From contig CAJNDS010000313.1 in NCBI GenBank assembly GCA_905221605.1, forward strand, positions 148,978 to 212,977: a DNA stretch of 64,000 nt, read 5' to 3'. The position numbers and the translations under genes were made by a program. Positions 43,137-54,000 of the stretch are shown piece by piece. The notes under the pieces are model-generated. The model saw only the letters and a program-made list of their open reading frames with translations, made no database searches and had not been told where the DNA came from. Position 1 is the first letter of the stretch, and each line of letters starts with the position of its first letter. This DNA comes from Symbiodinium natans (taxonomy: Eukaryota > Sar > Dinophyceae > Suessiales > Symbiodiniaceae).

Positions 43137-44549
43137 CTACTTTCCACGGCCGCAGCACAGCGTCTGCTGCAGAGAGTTGCAGAAAGCAAGCCACCAGTCA
43201 CCTGTGGGCGTGGAACCTGGAGAAGGCTGTCGTGTGGGCTCTGCTGGGTCTGAAACTTCGGCTGCAACTTGCGCTGGCTTTGCCGCAAGCCACGTAGCCA
43301 CGGAGGGAAGATGGGTGAACGCACAGGCTGGGCGCACGGACTGGGCCAGTGGAGGCTCGGTGTGGGCTACCGAGTGCGGCTGAGCAAATGCAGCCTGGGC
43401 TGGGGGCACCAAGCGTTGTGCCATAGAGGCATTTGCCACCAGCCATGTGCCCACGGAAGGCAATTGCACAAACAAGGGATTTGTTGGGGCCGCCCTGGGG
43501 TTTGGAAATCCTTCGTCACTTGCTGCCAATGCACTCACGGGCGGCGTTGCTGCAAGCCACGTGCCCACTGAGGGGAGCTGGGCGAATAACTTTGAAGTGG
43601 TGTCCATTGCCCCTTGGTCTGCAGGCTCTGGGCACTCTGGCGGATGTACAGGCATTTCGGAGGGCATGGACCGCGTAGCCACGGAGGGAAGATGGCTGAA
43701 CGCACAGGCTGGGCGCACGGACTGGGTCAGTGGAGGCTCGGCGTGGGCTACCGAGTGCGGCTGAGCAAATGCAGCCTGGGCTGGGGGCACCAAGCGTTGT
43801 GCCATAGAGGCATATGCCACCAGCCACGTGCCCACGGAAGGCAATTGCACAAACAAGGGATTTGTTGGGGGCGCCCTGGGGTTTGGAAATCCTTCGTCAA
43901 TTGCTGCCAATGCACTCACGGGCGGCGTCGCTGCAAGCCACGTGCCCACTGAGGGGAGCTGGGCGAATAACTTTGAAGTGGTGTCCATTGCCCCTTGGTC
44001 TGCAGGCTCTGGGCACTCTGGCGGATGTACAGGCATTTCGGAGGGCATGGACACACGCTCTCCGATGTGCCCGTCAGCTGGACGGAGGCGGGCCAGGGTG
44101 TGCTCCATGACCCACTGGGTGGCTGATTTCTCACCGGACCCTCGGCGGTTGCAACTGTCTTGTTCGAGGACAGGCCCGGAGGCCTTTGCAAGCGTTATCC
44201 ATCCTGCAAACGGCAGATGGATACGCGCAGCTTTCGAGGAGACCTCCTCCACAAGCACGCGGGCGCCCTCGTGCAGGTTACCAACCACTTCACTGCCCTT
44301 GCTCTTGGAGGCGCGCACCTTCGCCTCGCGCAGCACCTTTGCCCAGCCTATGCCCACTCCGCTTGCTCCCTCTCGAACCTGCCAGGCGCGAACAAACGAA
44401 AGGAGAGCAACAATGCACACAAGCAACACTTCACTATTCATGTGGCTGCTCGACCTCGTTCTTCTTGGCTGCTTTGCGTCCTTCGGCTGCAAGCTCCTGC
44501 AAACGGGACTCCACACAACTAACAATAGCCACGCCCCAACTTTTCCCAA
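43137..44549 (-). CDS. Array copy 8: leader, SH3b-like domain, LPSVGTWL repeats (470 aa)
   Basis: Intact 470-codon frame with two internal repeats. It is close to copies 3 and 5 but has RAPPTNPLF in the first repeat and HLPSVATRSMPSE at the repeat junction (Arg where others have Trp). Met37 is present. Being open and near-identical at the protein level to distant copies, it is one of the best candidates for an expressed member. Confidence 0.7.
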   Translation of the reverse strand: MGKVGAWLLLVVWSPVCRSLQPKDAKQPRRTRSSSHMNSEVLLVCIVALLSFVRAWQVREGASGVGIGWAKVLREAKVRASKSKGSEVVGNLHEGARVLVEEVSSKAARIHLPFAGWITLAKASGPVLEQDSCNRRGSGEKSATQWVMEHTLARLRPADGHIGERVSMPSEMPVHPPECPEPADQGAMDTTSKLFAQLPSVGTWLAATPPVSALAAIDEGFPNPRAPPTNPLFVQLPSVGTWLVAYASMAQRLVPPAQAAFAQPHSVAHAEPPLTQSVRPACAFSHLPSVATRSMPSEMPVHPPECPEPADQGAMDTTSKLFAQLPSVGTWLAATPPVSALAASDEGFPNPRAAPTNPLFVQLPSVGTWLVANASMAQRLVPPAQAAFAQPHSVAHTEPPLAQSVRPACAFTHLPSVATWLAAKPAQVAAEVSDPAEPTRQPSPGSTPTGDWWLAFCNSLQQTLCCGRGK

Positions 44550-45153
44550 GTACCTCAGGGTGAGACCACGTCAGACCCTAAGGATCAGTCATGATCAGTC
44601 CTCTAAGCGCTGCACTTGCAGCATCTGCTGCTTGCCACCCACAGTCTGGCGGCCGAGGAGGCGCGGATCTGCCCCATCAGCGCGGCAGACGGACGTAGCT
44701 GGGCCCTTGCGATCCATGGCTGAGGCTCAAGTCGAAGGTTCTGTTGGGCCTGAAGTCTCTGACATACTGATTCTTACGCTGTGGAAGTGTGCCTGCAGAG
44801 TGCCGGCCAGAGACTGCTGATGCGACCAAGCACTACCAATTTACAAGAAGTTCTCGCAGTCAGGTGACTCGGATGGCTGAGAGCCTAAAGAAGAACGGCC
44901 AGATGTGGCGTGAGTACTCTTCATGCAGGTACTGAGAACAACCAGTTCAGTCTGACTGCACTCAGTGCTCCGCATCTTCGGATTCGGTGAAACTGCATGG
45001 CATGGTGGAAAGCTTTTTCTCGGATCTTCAACGCAGATACTGTAATCGGCACCGCCAGCACTTCATCGTGGCTGAGCTTTCAATGGGTGCGGAGGTTTTG
45101 GGATGTTTTGGGTGCGTGTTGCACTCCATCCGACTTCATGCAAAGCCTTCCGG

Positions 45154-46942
45154 CTACTTTCCACGGCCGCAGCACAGCGTCTGCTGCAGAGAGTTGCAGA
45201 AAGCAAGCCACCAGTCGCCTGTGGGCGTGGAACCTGGAGAAGGCTGTCGTGTGGGCTCTGCTGGGTCTGAGACTTCGGCTGCAACTTGCGCTGGCTTTGC
45301 CGCAAGCCACGTAGCCACGGAGGGAAGATGGGTGAACGCACAGGCTGGGCGCACGGACTGGGCCAGTGGAGGCTCGGTGTGGGCTACCGAGTGCGGCTGA
45401 GCAAATGCAGCCTGGGCTGGGGGCACCAAGCGTTGTGCCATAGATGCATTTGCCACCAGCCATGTGCCCATGGAAGGCAATTGCACAAACAAGGGATTTG
45501 TTGGGGCCGCCCTGTGGTCTGGAAATCCTTCGTCAATTGCTGCCAATGCACTCACGGGCGGCGTCGCTGCAAGCCACGTGCCCACTGAGGGGAGCTGGGC
45601 GAATAACTTCGAAGTGGTGTCCATTGCCCCTTGGTCTGCAGGCTCTGGGCACTCTGGCGGATGTACAGGCATTTCGGAGGGCATGGACCACGTAGCCACG
45701 GAAGGAAGATGGGTGAACGCACAGGCTGGGCGCACGGACTGGGCCAGTGGAGGCTCGGTGTGGGCTACCGAGTGCGGCTGAGCAAATGCAGCCTGGGGGC
45801 ACCAAGCGTTGTGCCATAGAGGCATTTGCCACCAGCCATGTGCCCACGGAAGGCAATTGCACAAACAAGGGATTTGTTGGGGCCGCCCTGTGGTCTGGAA
45901 ATCCTTTGTCAATTGCTGCCAATGCACTCACGGGCGGCGTCGCTGCAAGCCACGTGCCCACTGAGGGGAGCTGGGCGAATAACTTCGAAGTGGTGTCCAT
46001 TGCCCCTTGGTCTGCAGGCTCTGGGCACTCTGGCGGATGTACAGGCATTTCGGAGGGCATGGACCACGTAGCCACGGAGGGAAGATGGGTGAACGCACAG
46101 GCTGGGCGCACGGACTGGGCCAGTGGAGGCTCGGTGTGGGCTACCGAGTGCGGCTGAGCAAATGCAGCCTGGGCTGGGGGAACCAAGCGGTGTGCCATAG
46201 AGGCATTTGCCACCAGCCATGTGCCCACGGAAGGCAATTGCACAAACAAGGGATTTGTTGGGGCCGCCCTGGGGTTTGGAAATCCTTCGTCAATTGCTGC
46301 CAATGCACTCACGGGCGGCGTCGCTGCAAGCCACGTGCCCACTGAGGGGAGCTGGGCGAATAACTTTGAAGTGGTGTCCATTGCCCCTTGGTCTGCAGGC
46401 TCTGGGCACTCTGGCGGATGTACAGGCATTTCGGAGGGCATGCACACACGCTCTCCGATGTGCCCGTCAGCTGGACGGAGGCGGGCCAGGGTGTGCTCCA
46501 TGACCCACTGGGTGGCTGATTTCTCACCGGACCCTCGGCGGTGGCGACTGTCTTGTTCGAGGACAGGCCCGGAGGCCTTTGCAAGCGTAATCCATCCTGC
46601 AAACGGCAGATGGATACGCGCAGCTTTCGAGGAGACCTCCTCCACAAGCACGCGGGCGCCCTCGTGCAGGTTACCAACCACTTCACTGCCCTTGCTCTTG
46701 GAGGCGCGCACCTTCGCCTCGCGCAGCACCTTTGCCCAGCCTATGCCCACTCCGCTTGCTCCCTCTCGAACCTGCCAGGCGCGAACAAACGAAAGGAGAG
46801 CAACAATGCACACAAGCAACACTTCACTATTCATGTGGCTGCTCGACCTCGTTCTTCTTGGCTGCTTTGCGTCCTTCGGCTGCAAGCTCCTGCAAACGGG
46901 ACTCCACACAACTAACAATAGCCACGCCCCAACTTTTCCCAA
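45154..46942 (-). pseudogene. Array copy 9: three-repeat copy frameshifted by a 5-nt deletion
   Basis: The first full copy at the high-coordinate end of the array, with three internal repeats like copy 4. The frame from 46942 runs 469 codons but leaves the normal reading after LVANASMAQRLVPP because of the GCCTGGGGGCACC deletion near 45792, also seen in copy 7. It stops at 45533. The last repeat and tail are open in another frame (45927-45154). Near 46540 the sequence after the SH3b-like part reads QDSRHRRGS where others have QDSCNRRGS. Confidence 0.6.
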
Positions 46943-47294
46943 GTACCTCAGGGTGAGACCACGTCAGACCCTAAGGATCAGTCATGATCAGTCCTCTAAG
47001 CGCTGCACTTGCAGCATCTGCTGCTTGCCACCCACAGTCTGGCGGCCGAGGAGGCGCGGATCTGCCCCATCAGCGCGGCAGACGGACGTAGCTGGGCCCT
47101 TGCGATCCATGGCTGAGGCTCAAGTCGAAGGTTCTGTTGGGCCTGAAGTCTCTGACATACTGATTCTTACGCTGTGGAAGTGTGCCTGCAGAGTGCCGGC
47201 CAGAGACTGCTGATGCGACCAAGCACTACCAATTTACAAGAAGTTCTCGCAGTCAGGTGACTCGGATGGCTGAGAGCCTAAAGAAGAACGGCCA

Positions 47295-48490
47295 AGGCAT
47301 ATGCAGATGAAGAAGCGCGCAGTTCTGAAATGGGTGTGTATCCAGCAAAACCATGTAGCAGAGCGACAGCATGCGGAACACTGACCACGACAGATTCGCT
47401 CTAGTTGCACTCGCCATTGCTTTGGCCGATCTTCCAATCCGCTGGATCCTGTGTCGCAACCAGGAAGAAGTCGGAGACCAGCGACACACGGACTCTGCAC
47501 ACGGCTGCAGGCTGCCGGATGCGCATGGTCCGAGTTGTTGGCTATCCTTTCAACATCTTTCAACACTATTGTGCTTGGTGGCTCGCTCGGGCGCGTGAGT
47601 CCATGTTTAAATCTTGCATATGCTCCCTTGGTCGGGAACTTTGCACACACCTTGATGCGCGCGTCTGACCGGAAAGAGAGACAAGCGCCCAGCCTCGAGA
47701 AGGCCAAGGTGAAACAAAACAAGCTGATTCGCTCAGTGCTAGAAGAGTGCCGCAGTGGTCGGTCCCATTGGTTTTGGGATTGACGAGAGGCGCCTAAGAG
47801 TTGTTTCAGACGTGTGAGCAGATCAACAAACTCAAACTCAAACATGCATGCACATACCATCCCTGTTAGGTCGCTAGGGTCCCTGGCTCAACCTCCATCA
47901 AATCCGGAACTGAGGCCTTGGGCTCAACTCCATCGAGTCAGGATGGACTCGACTCTGCAATGTAACTCACCACAACTTCCCACTCCTATCTCTTTCATAG
48001 CTCTCTCTGCAGCCACGCCGCTTTGCCAGAAGCCTGACAACCGGAAACCGCTGACACGGTGCTTGCATTTTCGCATTTCGGCTGGAGAAGTAGGCGGATG
48101 TTGAATTTAGACTCGGCAGATCATGGTCCGCCTGCATCGGCAGCGAGCCCTCCGAGGGCACGGTCGCCCTGAAGTCTTCAAAAGAGTGAGAGGTCTGTGG
48201 GCACTGCATGGCACAGCAGGAGGGACTCAGAATGGCTTGAGGGGCGGGCAATGCATCACTGTCTGGTACCTAGGAGCCGTTGTCTGCAGTTTCTCTGACT
48301 TGCATGAGCAAGCCACAACAAAGTTGTCAAAGCAATGCCCCAAAATCAAAGCAGAGCTGAGCCATGTCGCCCCGTAGCCGTGGGAGGCAAGGCCGCCCAG
48401 TAGCCGGCACTGCCCGGACCGAGGGACAGCTCCTACCTTCAAAAGGCTTCAGGGGGCATAAAATGGGTTTAGAGGTGGTTTGGGATTTAG
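47295..48490. other. Spacer between tandem array and ketoreductase gene
   Basis: Unique sequence begins at about 47295. A 208-codon minus frame (47860-47234) runs from this flank into the last array unit, but it is a chance read-through with no recognisable domain. Near 48435-48250 a minus stretch (LGGLASHGYGATWLSSALIL) could be an exon of the gene to the right. A degenerate TTTAGGG-like patch lies at 48464-48503. Confidence 0.4.
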
Positions 48491-48495
48491 GGGGT

Positions 48496-49642
48496 TTAGG
48501 GCACCTCCTGTAAGACATGCAGAGTTTCGTGGACCGAAGCCTTGGCGCGGATCATGCCAATCGCTTGGCTGACAGCCGCTTCCTTCTCTGACAAGTCAGC
48601 CATTGTAGACCTCGCTTGAGGCAGGCACGTGCTAGTGAAATCGTAACTGCTTATCGAAAGAGGGCGGAGCTGATCAATTTTTGTCTCCTGCTGCCGCATG
48701 TCTTTCATAATCTGGAGCAACTTCTCTTTCACTTCCAGCAAGAACCTGGGTTTTGCCAGCTTCTGCTCTAGGCTACCGCAGAAGCCATACCATCACACCT
48801 TTCTGTTCCGAGCGTCTCCTGGATCCTTCGCAGGGCATCGTCGGGCATAGAGTGGATCTTGTAACGGACCTCTGCAGACATCTGCCAGATAAGGCGTCGA
48901 GGCGCATGGTGACGGAGATTGCGGTGGGGCTTCACACTGAAGGACCGCTTCTGAGCGGAGTCTAAAGAAGCGCGTGTGCAGACGAAGAAAAGTTGTCCTA
49001 AGACTGTAAGAGCGCGAGGCTAACCACAGGCGCCTGGTACACCACATCGTCGATCAGTACCTTGCTGTCCTGAGACCATGGTCACCGTGTGCTCCCTGTG
49101 TATGGACCCCTCAATGGCGTTTTGCCAGGCTCCTCTGGGGGCATTCCCGGTCGGCTAACCCACGCAAAGACATCGGCCGTGTCTTGCGCGTTCGCCACGT
49201 TTAGCCTTGCGATGGATACATTGGATACATGCTTCAAAGCCCTGGATCAGTCGATACCACAACACAGGTGTCTGCCTCACGTTGTACACAGGCACCATCT
49301 CCTTGAGGGCCTCGAACATGTTCATGGCGGAGGCCCTGGGCAGAATGAGGCGCTGAAGCGGCTAAAGATCTGCTGCTAAGCCGGTCCTAAGTGGCTTAAG
49401 TGATTCAGTGGTCTCAGGATGTCCAAGGTTCCGGGCCCTCCACTGCCGAGACGACCTGATCTCGACGTAGTGATGATCGGGTTGTCGAACTCTGCGGCCT
49501 CTGCTTTCAAGACGCCTCTTAAGCTAAAGCAATGCGAAGAGATACCCAGAGCTGTGTGGAGAAAGCGAAGTCCAAGGGCCCTGGCACAGTGGAAGGATGC
49601 GATCAGGCCCAGGCCTCCGAGACCTCCTGTGACCTCAAAAGA
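48496..49642 (-). CDS. Polyketide-synthase-type ketoreductase (KR) segment, small exons
   Basis: Exon A (49642-49586) reads SFEVTGGLGGLGLIASFHC, the nucleotide-binding glycine motif of a PKS ketoreductase. Exon B (49498-49437) continues in phase with DNPIITTSRSGRLGSGG, the usual strand ending in SRSGR. Exon C (49335-49276) reads ASAMNMFEALKEMVPVYNV. Exon D (about 49206-49086) reads NVANAQDTADVFAWVSRPGM, but an in-frame TAA sits just before it. Exon E (49064-49034) reads VLIDDVVYQ. Exon F (48950-48799) includes QMSAEVRYKIHSMPDDALRR. Two more coding-like stretches follow at 48741-48496 (VKEKLLQIMKDMRQQE; MADLSEKEAAVSQAIGMIRA). Introns are 80-100 nt, several with GC donors. KR domains reduce beta-keto groups on acyl-carrier-bound chains using NADPH. 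No KS, AT or ACP domain is visible, so the enzyme type and product are unknown. Confidence 0.6.
49198..49210 (-). other. Apparent one-base frameshift in KR exon D
   Basis: The acceptor-like GCAAG is followed by GCTAAAACGTG. With four A residues, the frame leading into NVANAQDTADV is preceded by TAA. With one A fewer, the phase would match the end of exon C. This is either a real lesion (a decayed KR) or a homopolymer sequencing error. Confidence 0.5.
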
Positions 49643-49649
49643 CTTAGAC

Positions 49650-51070
49650 GAGTTGTTTTTTTTCATCTGTCTTCAAGACTTCAAAGGAATGTAAGGCATG
49701 TGAAGAGAACATGTCAGACGTTGTATGTTCTGGGTGCAGACGGCCCTCGGCAGCCGGCCATCATGGTGCCTACAGCCGACCTTGACAACGGAAACCCCCA
49801 GTCTCCCCTCTCCCTCTCCTCCCTGAGCCCAATCAGGCGATCGAGTCAACGGCTCATGTCACTGGATGTCGCTTGGCCCCACTTCACTATTACAGTTGCG
49901 TTCTGTAGCATCCCAACCATTCTGGTAGCGCGCAGCTTTTAACCAGCGTAGCACGCCGTGAACAAATCGATCGACCACAGCCGAAAGAAGAGTTACATTG
50001 GTGCCTATCCTAGCTTTCTCATACAATGGGATGCTGGTTTCGCCTGTGGCCTGAGTTCACCTATGAACTCCATCACATTGACGGCATCCATCTGCTCGGA
50101 GCATGATGCAACCAATGCAGCAAGCTCAAGAAGCTCACACGGCCTCCATCCTCCACCGACATCACCGATGTGAAGAGCTAGGGCACGGTCAGTGCCACAC
50201 TGCACACCACTGTGGCACTGTGCTTCGAGGGCTAGTTCTTCCAACAAGTCTGGGCATCTGCGTCTTAGTCTCGCAGGTCGCGAAGGTCAATCACATCAGA
50301 GTCTTCGTGAGACATGGGCCTGTGCACAGGCACGTGCCAAGGAGCGTTGATATGTGAATGTACGTGACTTGCGGAAAGAAGTCCTGGGGGCTAATTGATA
50401 CGGGGGACTGGGGCGTCCAGATCTATCGGCTCTGACAGCCCTCCAGCCCTTCTGAAACAAGCAGCATGTGAAAACGAGCGCACCTCTCTTCGGGTTGCTG
50501 GTTCGCATCTCCTCCCACGTCCGGCGACACAAAAAATGAGAAGAAGACCATGAAACCCAAAGCAACCCCCAGAGAATGGAGGATCACAGAAGAGCCTTGG
50601 CTTTCGGCTTCCACCGGATTCGGGTGTGGATCAGACGCAGCCACCATTTCCTGGGATGAGAGCCCAAGATCAGTGGCGTGTGTACGCTGCGCACGGTGCA
50701 GACATGCAATGCACGGAGAAAAAAAGTGCAGTTGGATACAAACTGCCCGCCGGCTGTGGCTCAGCTAAGAAGCAATCTCCTGACTTGGCCTCACGAGCAG
50801 GAGGCAAAGCAAGCTGAGAACAACAGAGACTCACTATGACACTCTGATGTGATCCCGGTGTGATCCGTCAGTCTTTGAGGACTTCTGGACACCTAATCTA
50901 CTTAATCTTGAACCGTGCGGTTGCTGTTTCTGATCAAGGCACTCCGACGCATCAGTACCTGGGAAAGCTCTACAGCTCACAAACCTTCCCAAAGCTTGTT
51001 GAGGCACATCAGCAGATGCCCAGATGAATCGAAACGAGACAGACAGCAGACATAGATTGCTTCAAGGACC
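49650..51070. other. Spacer with one possible signal-anchor exon
   Basis: On minus near 50645-50480 a frame reads MVAASDPHPNPVEAESQG then HSLGVALGFMVFFSFFVSPD, which has one transmembrane segment. It could be the first exon of a gene reading toward the ketoreductase, or a chance frame. A second stretch near 50130-50010 reads MDAVNVMEFIGELRPQA. Nothing else is supported. Confidence 0.35.
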
Positions 51071-51077
51071 ACAATTC

Positions 51078-54000
51078 TCATTCCAGGCTGCCCAGCTGGC
51101 GTGCCAGTTCCCGGGCATCAGCATTGGCCATGCTCGCTCGCGCCAAGCTTTTCCGATATCTCAGGCAGCAACGCAAGAAAATCGCGCGAGCTCCAATTAA
51201 ACATAGCAACCCGACATGTATCAAGTGGCCACGCGCCTGACGACAGACGAGTACAGCCGCGGCTGAACCTTTCGCCTCAGGCGAAGCACAGCTGCGCACT
51301 TCCAAAATGGCTGCATCTCGAGCTCGGGCAACCGAAACCAAAAAAAAGGGGAGTGACTGAGGAGAGGACGGCTCCTCGGGCTGCCTCCGATTCTTACAAC
51401 GCACTCCCGAGCCGAAGCCACAAAAAGCCATGAAGCCAGAAGAGGCCGACAAAAAGGTTGAAAAAAACTCGGAGAACAAAAGACAAAAGCGCAAAAGGAT
51501 GCCAAAGCATGGTAAAGGCACATGTCAGCGTCGCCGGCATCTCCCTCCGGAGACTGGGCGGACTCGGGCTTCTTCCGCAGACCCAGGCGACGGAGGAGGG
51601 GGGTTAGGCTTCCAGACCTCGGAACTTGGAAGATTCAAAATGCCGGGCGCTCCTGCTTCACTCTGGAACTTGCCTTGTAATGTGAAAGTTGCCTCGAACA
51701 TGGCATGCGTACATCTTGATGGTCTAGCTGCTCGCCACTTGGTCCCGCGACAAGGAGGAGAGCAGAAAAGAAGATCAACGATGTCACCACAGATACGCTG
51801 ATGACGAAGCAGATGACTATCCTGACACAGCTTGGTGCCATGCACGATACCACGTTCCATTGGCCGGCATCTGCACAGAGGTACTAGAATGCTGAGGAGG
51901 CTCCCAAACTTGATGAGGAAGAGACCTCAGATGAAGATAAGAACGAGAGGACAGAATCCAGTGGAAGCCTTCCGAGACCGACTATGTAGAAAGCCTGTGG
52001 CGCAGTTAGGGCCGCTGTCGGTAAGGCAGAAGAACTCTTTAGCAAGAGCCCTGTGCCCTGTCAGTATTGCCGAATTGGACCTGAAAGGTCTGTGTGCACT
52101 TTTCATCACTGCCCTTGCCAGCAAGAATCTCTGGCAGAAGGTCATGAAGATGGCGGCTCCTGCCTTGGTCATGGTCTACAAAGGTGACCCCAGCCCTACA
52201 CGTTCTTCACACATCCTACGCTTGCGTCTGTCAGATTCATTTCATTCGCTTGGTCAACGCGCAGTCGGCCTTTGCGATGGCTAGGCCCCGCCCCCCCCCC
52301 CCCCCCCGACCCCCGGCATCGCAACCTTGTGCCTTCTCTTCGCAACTCCCATGCCAGTTCTCACGTCCACGGCTCTTAGACATACCACCGGCATTTTTTA
52401 AGTTGCTAAATGCTCTCACAAGGTTTGTCAAAGCAGGCAAGCTTGAGAGCATGCAAGGCGCAGAGGAGATTGCTCCAGATATTACAGAGACACCCATCTT
52501 GGTCACCTTCAGCGATGCAGCATCCGCAGCTTCCAGCTGGAAGTCTACGTACAAACGAGTCATCATTGAGGGCCAGACCATAAACTGAACACGGTCCTCT
52601 CAGCAAGGCAGAAATTAAAAGCGTGTCACGTTCTTCAAGTTCCCTGACAGATGTCTGACTTCCTCAGTCCTCGCGGCTCTCGTCGGGACACTCAAGGTAG
52701 GCATCACCTGTGTGGAACTCTAAACACCCCTGAAGACTGCCCAAAAGAAGATATCCTGGCCTAAGTGGATCACGTAATCTACGGAGAGGCCGATGACCAT
52801 GACGTAGATGATGGCCTCCGACACGCTGGTCTTCCAGTTCATGCAGACGGCGAAGGCCAGAACCGAGGAGACCTGCAGAAGGGAGACTCTACGTGCCCCA
52901 CGGACAGACTTTTCAAAAAGCAAGTCAACAACAGCCGTTAGGGTTCAGCATTGTTAGGGTTTATCGGGATTTTTGGGTTTAGGGTTTCTGGGGTTTGTTG
53001 GAATACTCAATGTCGAGTCCAGGCTGAGATCTTGGCAATGGCAACGATGCACGAGACGGAGATGAGCGCAAGCAGATAGTTTTGAGTGGCTCCGAGCAGC
53101 ACCAGGAATGCCAGGAACCTGAACACTGATCTTGGGACAACAAAACCTGTAAGGCATCGCATGCTCACAGTTTAAGGGCGAGCTGCAAAGAAAGCTTGAT
53201 GCCATCAAAGACCTCAGAATTCATTGCGTCCTGCACCTGGAACCAGTGGAAGGCAAACCTGAGTTGCAGCTGCCATCCGATACAACATGCACACTGAACA
53301 TCGAGAGCCTCCACTTCCCTGTGTGTGTGTGTACGCGCTTCAAACTCCCCTTTTTCTGATGGCCGAAAGCTGCTCTGTGTGAGCAAGCGAATCATCGATT
53401 ACTGGCGCTGGGTTGTGTTGCTTCCCAGAGGAACGACAAGTGTCTCATGCGGCAAAACAAGCTGCTTCTACTGCCTCCCCTGCCCCATCTGCTTGACTCA
53501 GCAGACTTTTTTTTGACTTTGAAGACTATCTGGGCTGCCTGGAAACTTCCAGCATGGAGCAAGCTCCCAATGTATTTGCCGAGAAGCATGTCTGTGGCGA
53601 AGATCGCATTCGGTAGCATTGGCAGCATCTCCTTCACAACGGAAGGCACTGACTCGCGTGCAAAATCTTGTGAAGCAACTCCATTCCAAAGAAGCTTCAA
53701 CTCCAAAGTAGCTTCAAGCAAGCAAAGCACCTTCTTTGCCTCACTCTTGGCAAAATCGTCAATAAACCTCTGTGCCGTCGCTCGGCTCACTGTGTCCATT
53801 CTGTGCATTCACAAACTATGAATCCAAGCAGCTTGTCCCAGTGATTGTTGAGCTTGATTCCATCCTCATGACAGAGCTTGAACTGATCCGTCCATCGCAC
53901 AGGACAAGCATATCTAAAAGTACGCCAAGGTTTTTGTCCACATGAATCTGTGCTTGTTGAGGGAAGCATCGCAGCCCGACAACAGCCATGGAAAAGGCCA

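Larger units (their letters stand above)
29371..47294 (-). repeat. Tandem array of nine gene-bearing units
   Basis: Nine head-to-tail units span 18 kb. The landmark CTGGCGGCCGAGGAGGCGCG recurs near 30463, 32335, 34348, 36638, 38642, 40654 (two mismatches), 42628, 44646 and 47041. The periods are therefore about 1.87, 2.01, 2.29, 2.00, 2.01, 1.97, 2.02 and 2.39 kb. Each unit carries one minus-strand gene copy and about 600 bases of spacer. Length differences come mainly from the number of internal 348-bp repeats. Similarity begins near 29371, where the first unit is diverged, and stops at about 47294 (after GAAGAACGGCCA), where unique sequence resumes. Same-direction tandem gene arrays are well known in dinoflagellates. 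Confidence 0.95.

Noticed and set aside
29371-47294. CRISPR-like array
   Set aside because: The repeats are kilobase-scale gene duplications with coding 348-bp sub-repeats, not short repeats with unique spacers, and no cas-like genes are present.
47234-47860. 208-codon minus frame at the array edge
   Set aside because: Runs from unique flank into repeat sequence with no domain; a chance read-through.
51430-51801. Lys-rich plus frame
   Set aside because: Antisense to RND exons and low in complexity; no domain.
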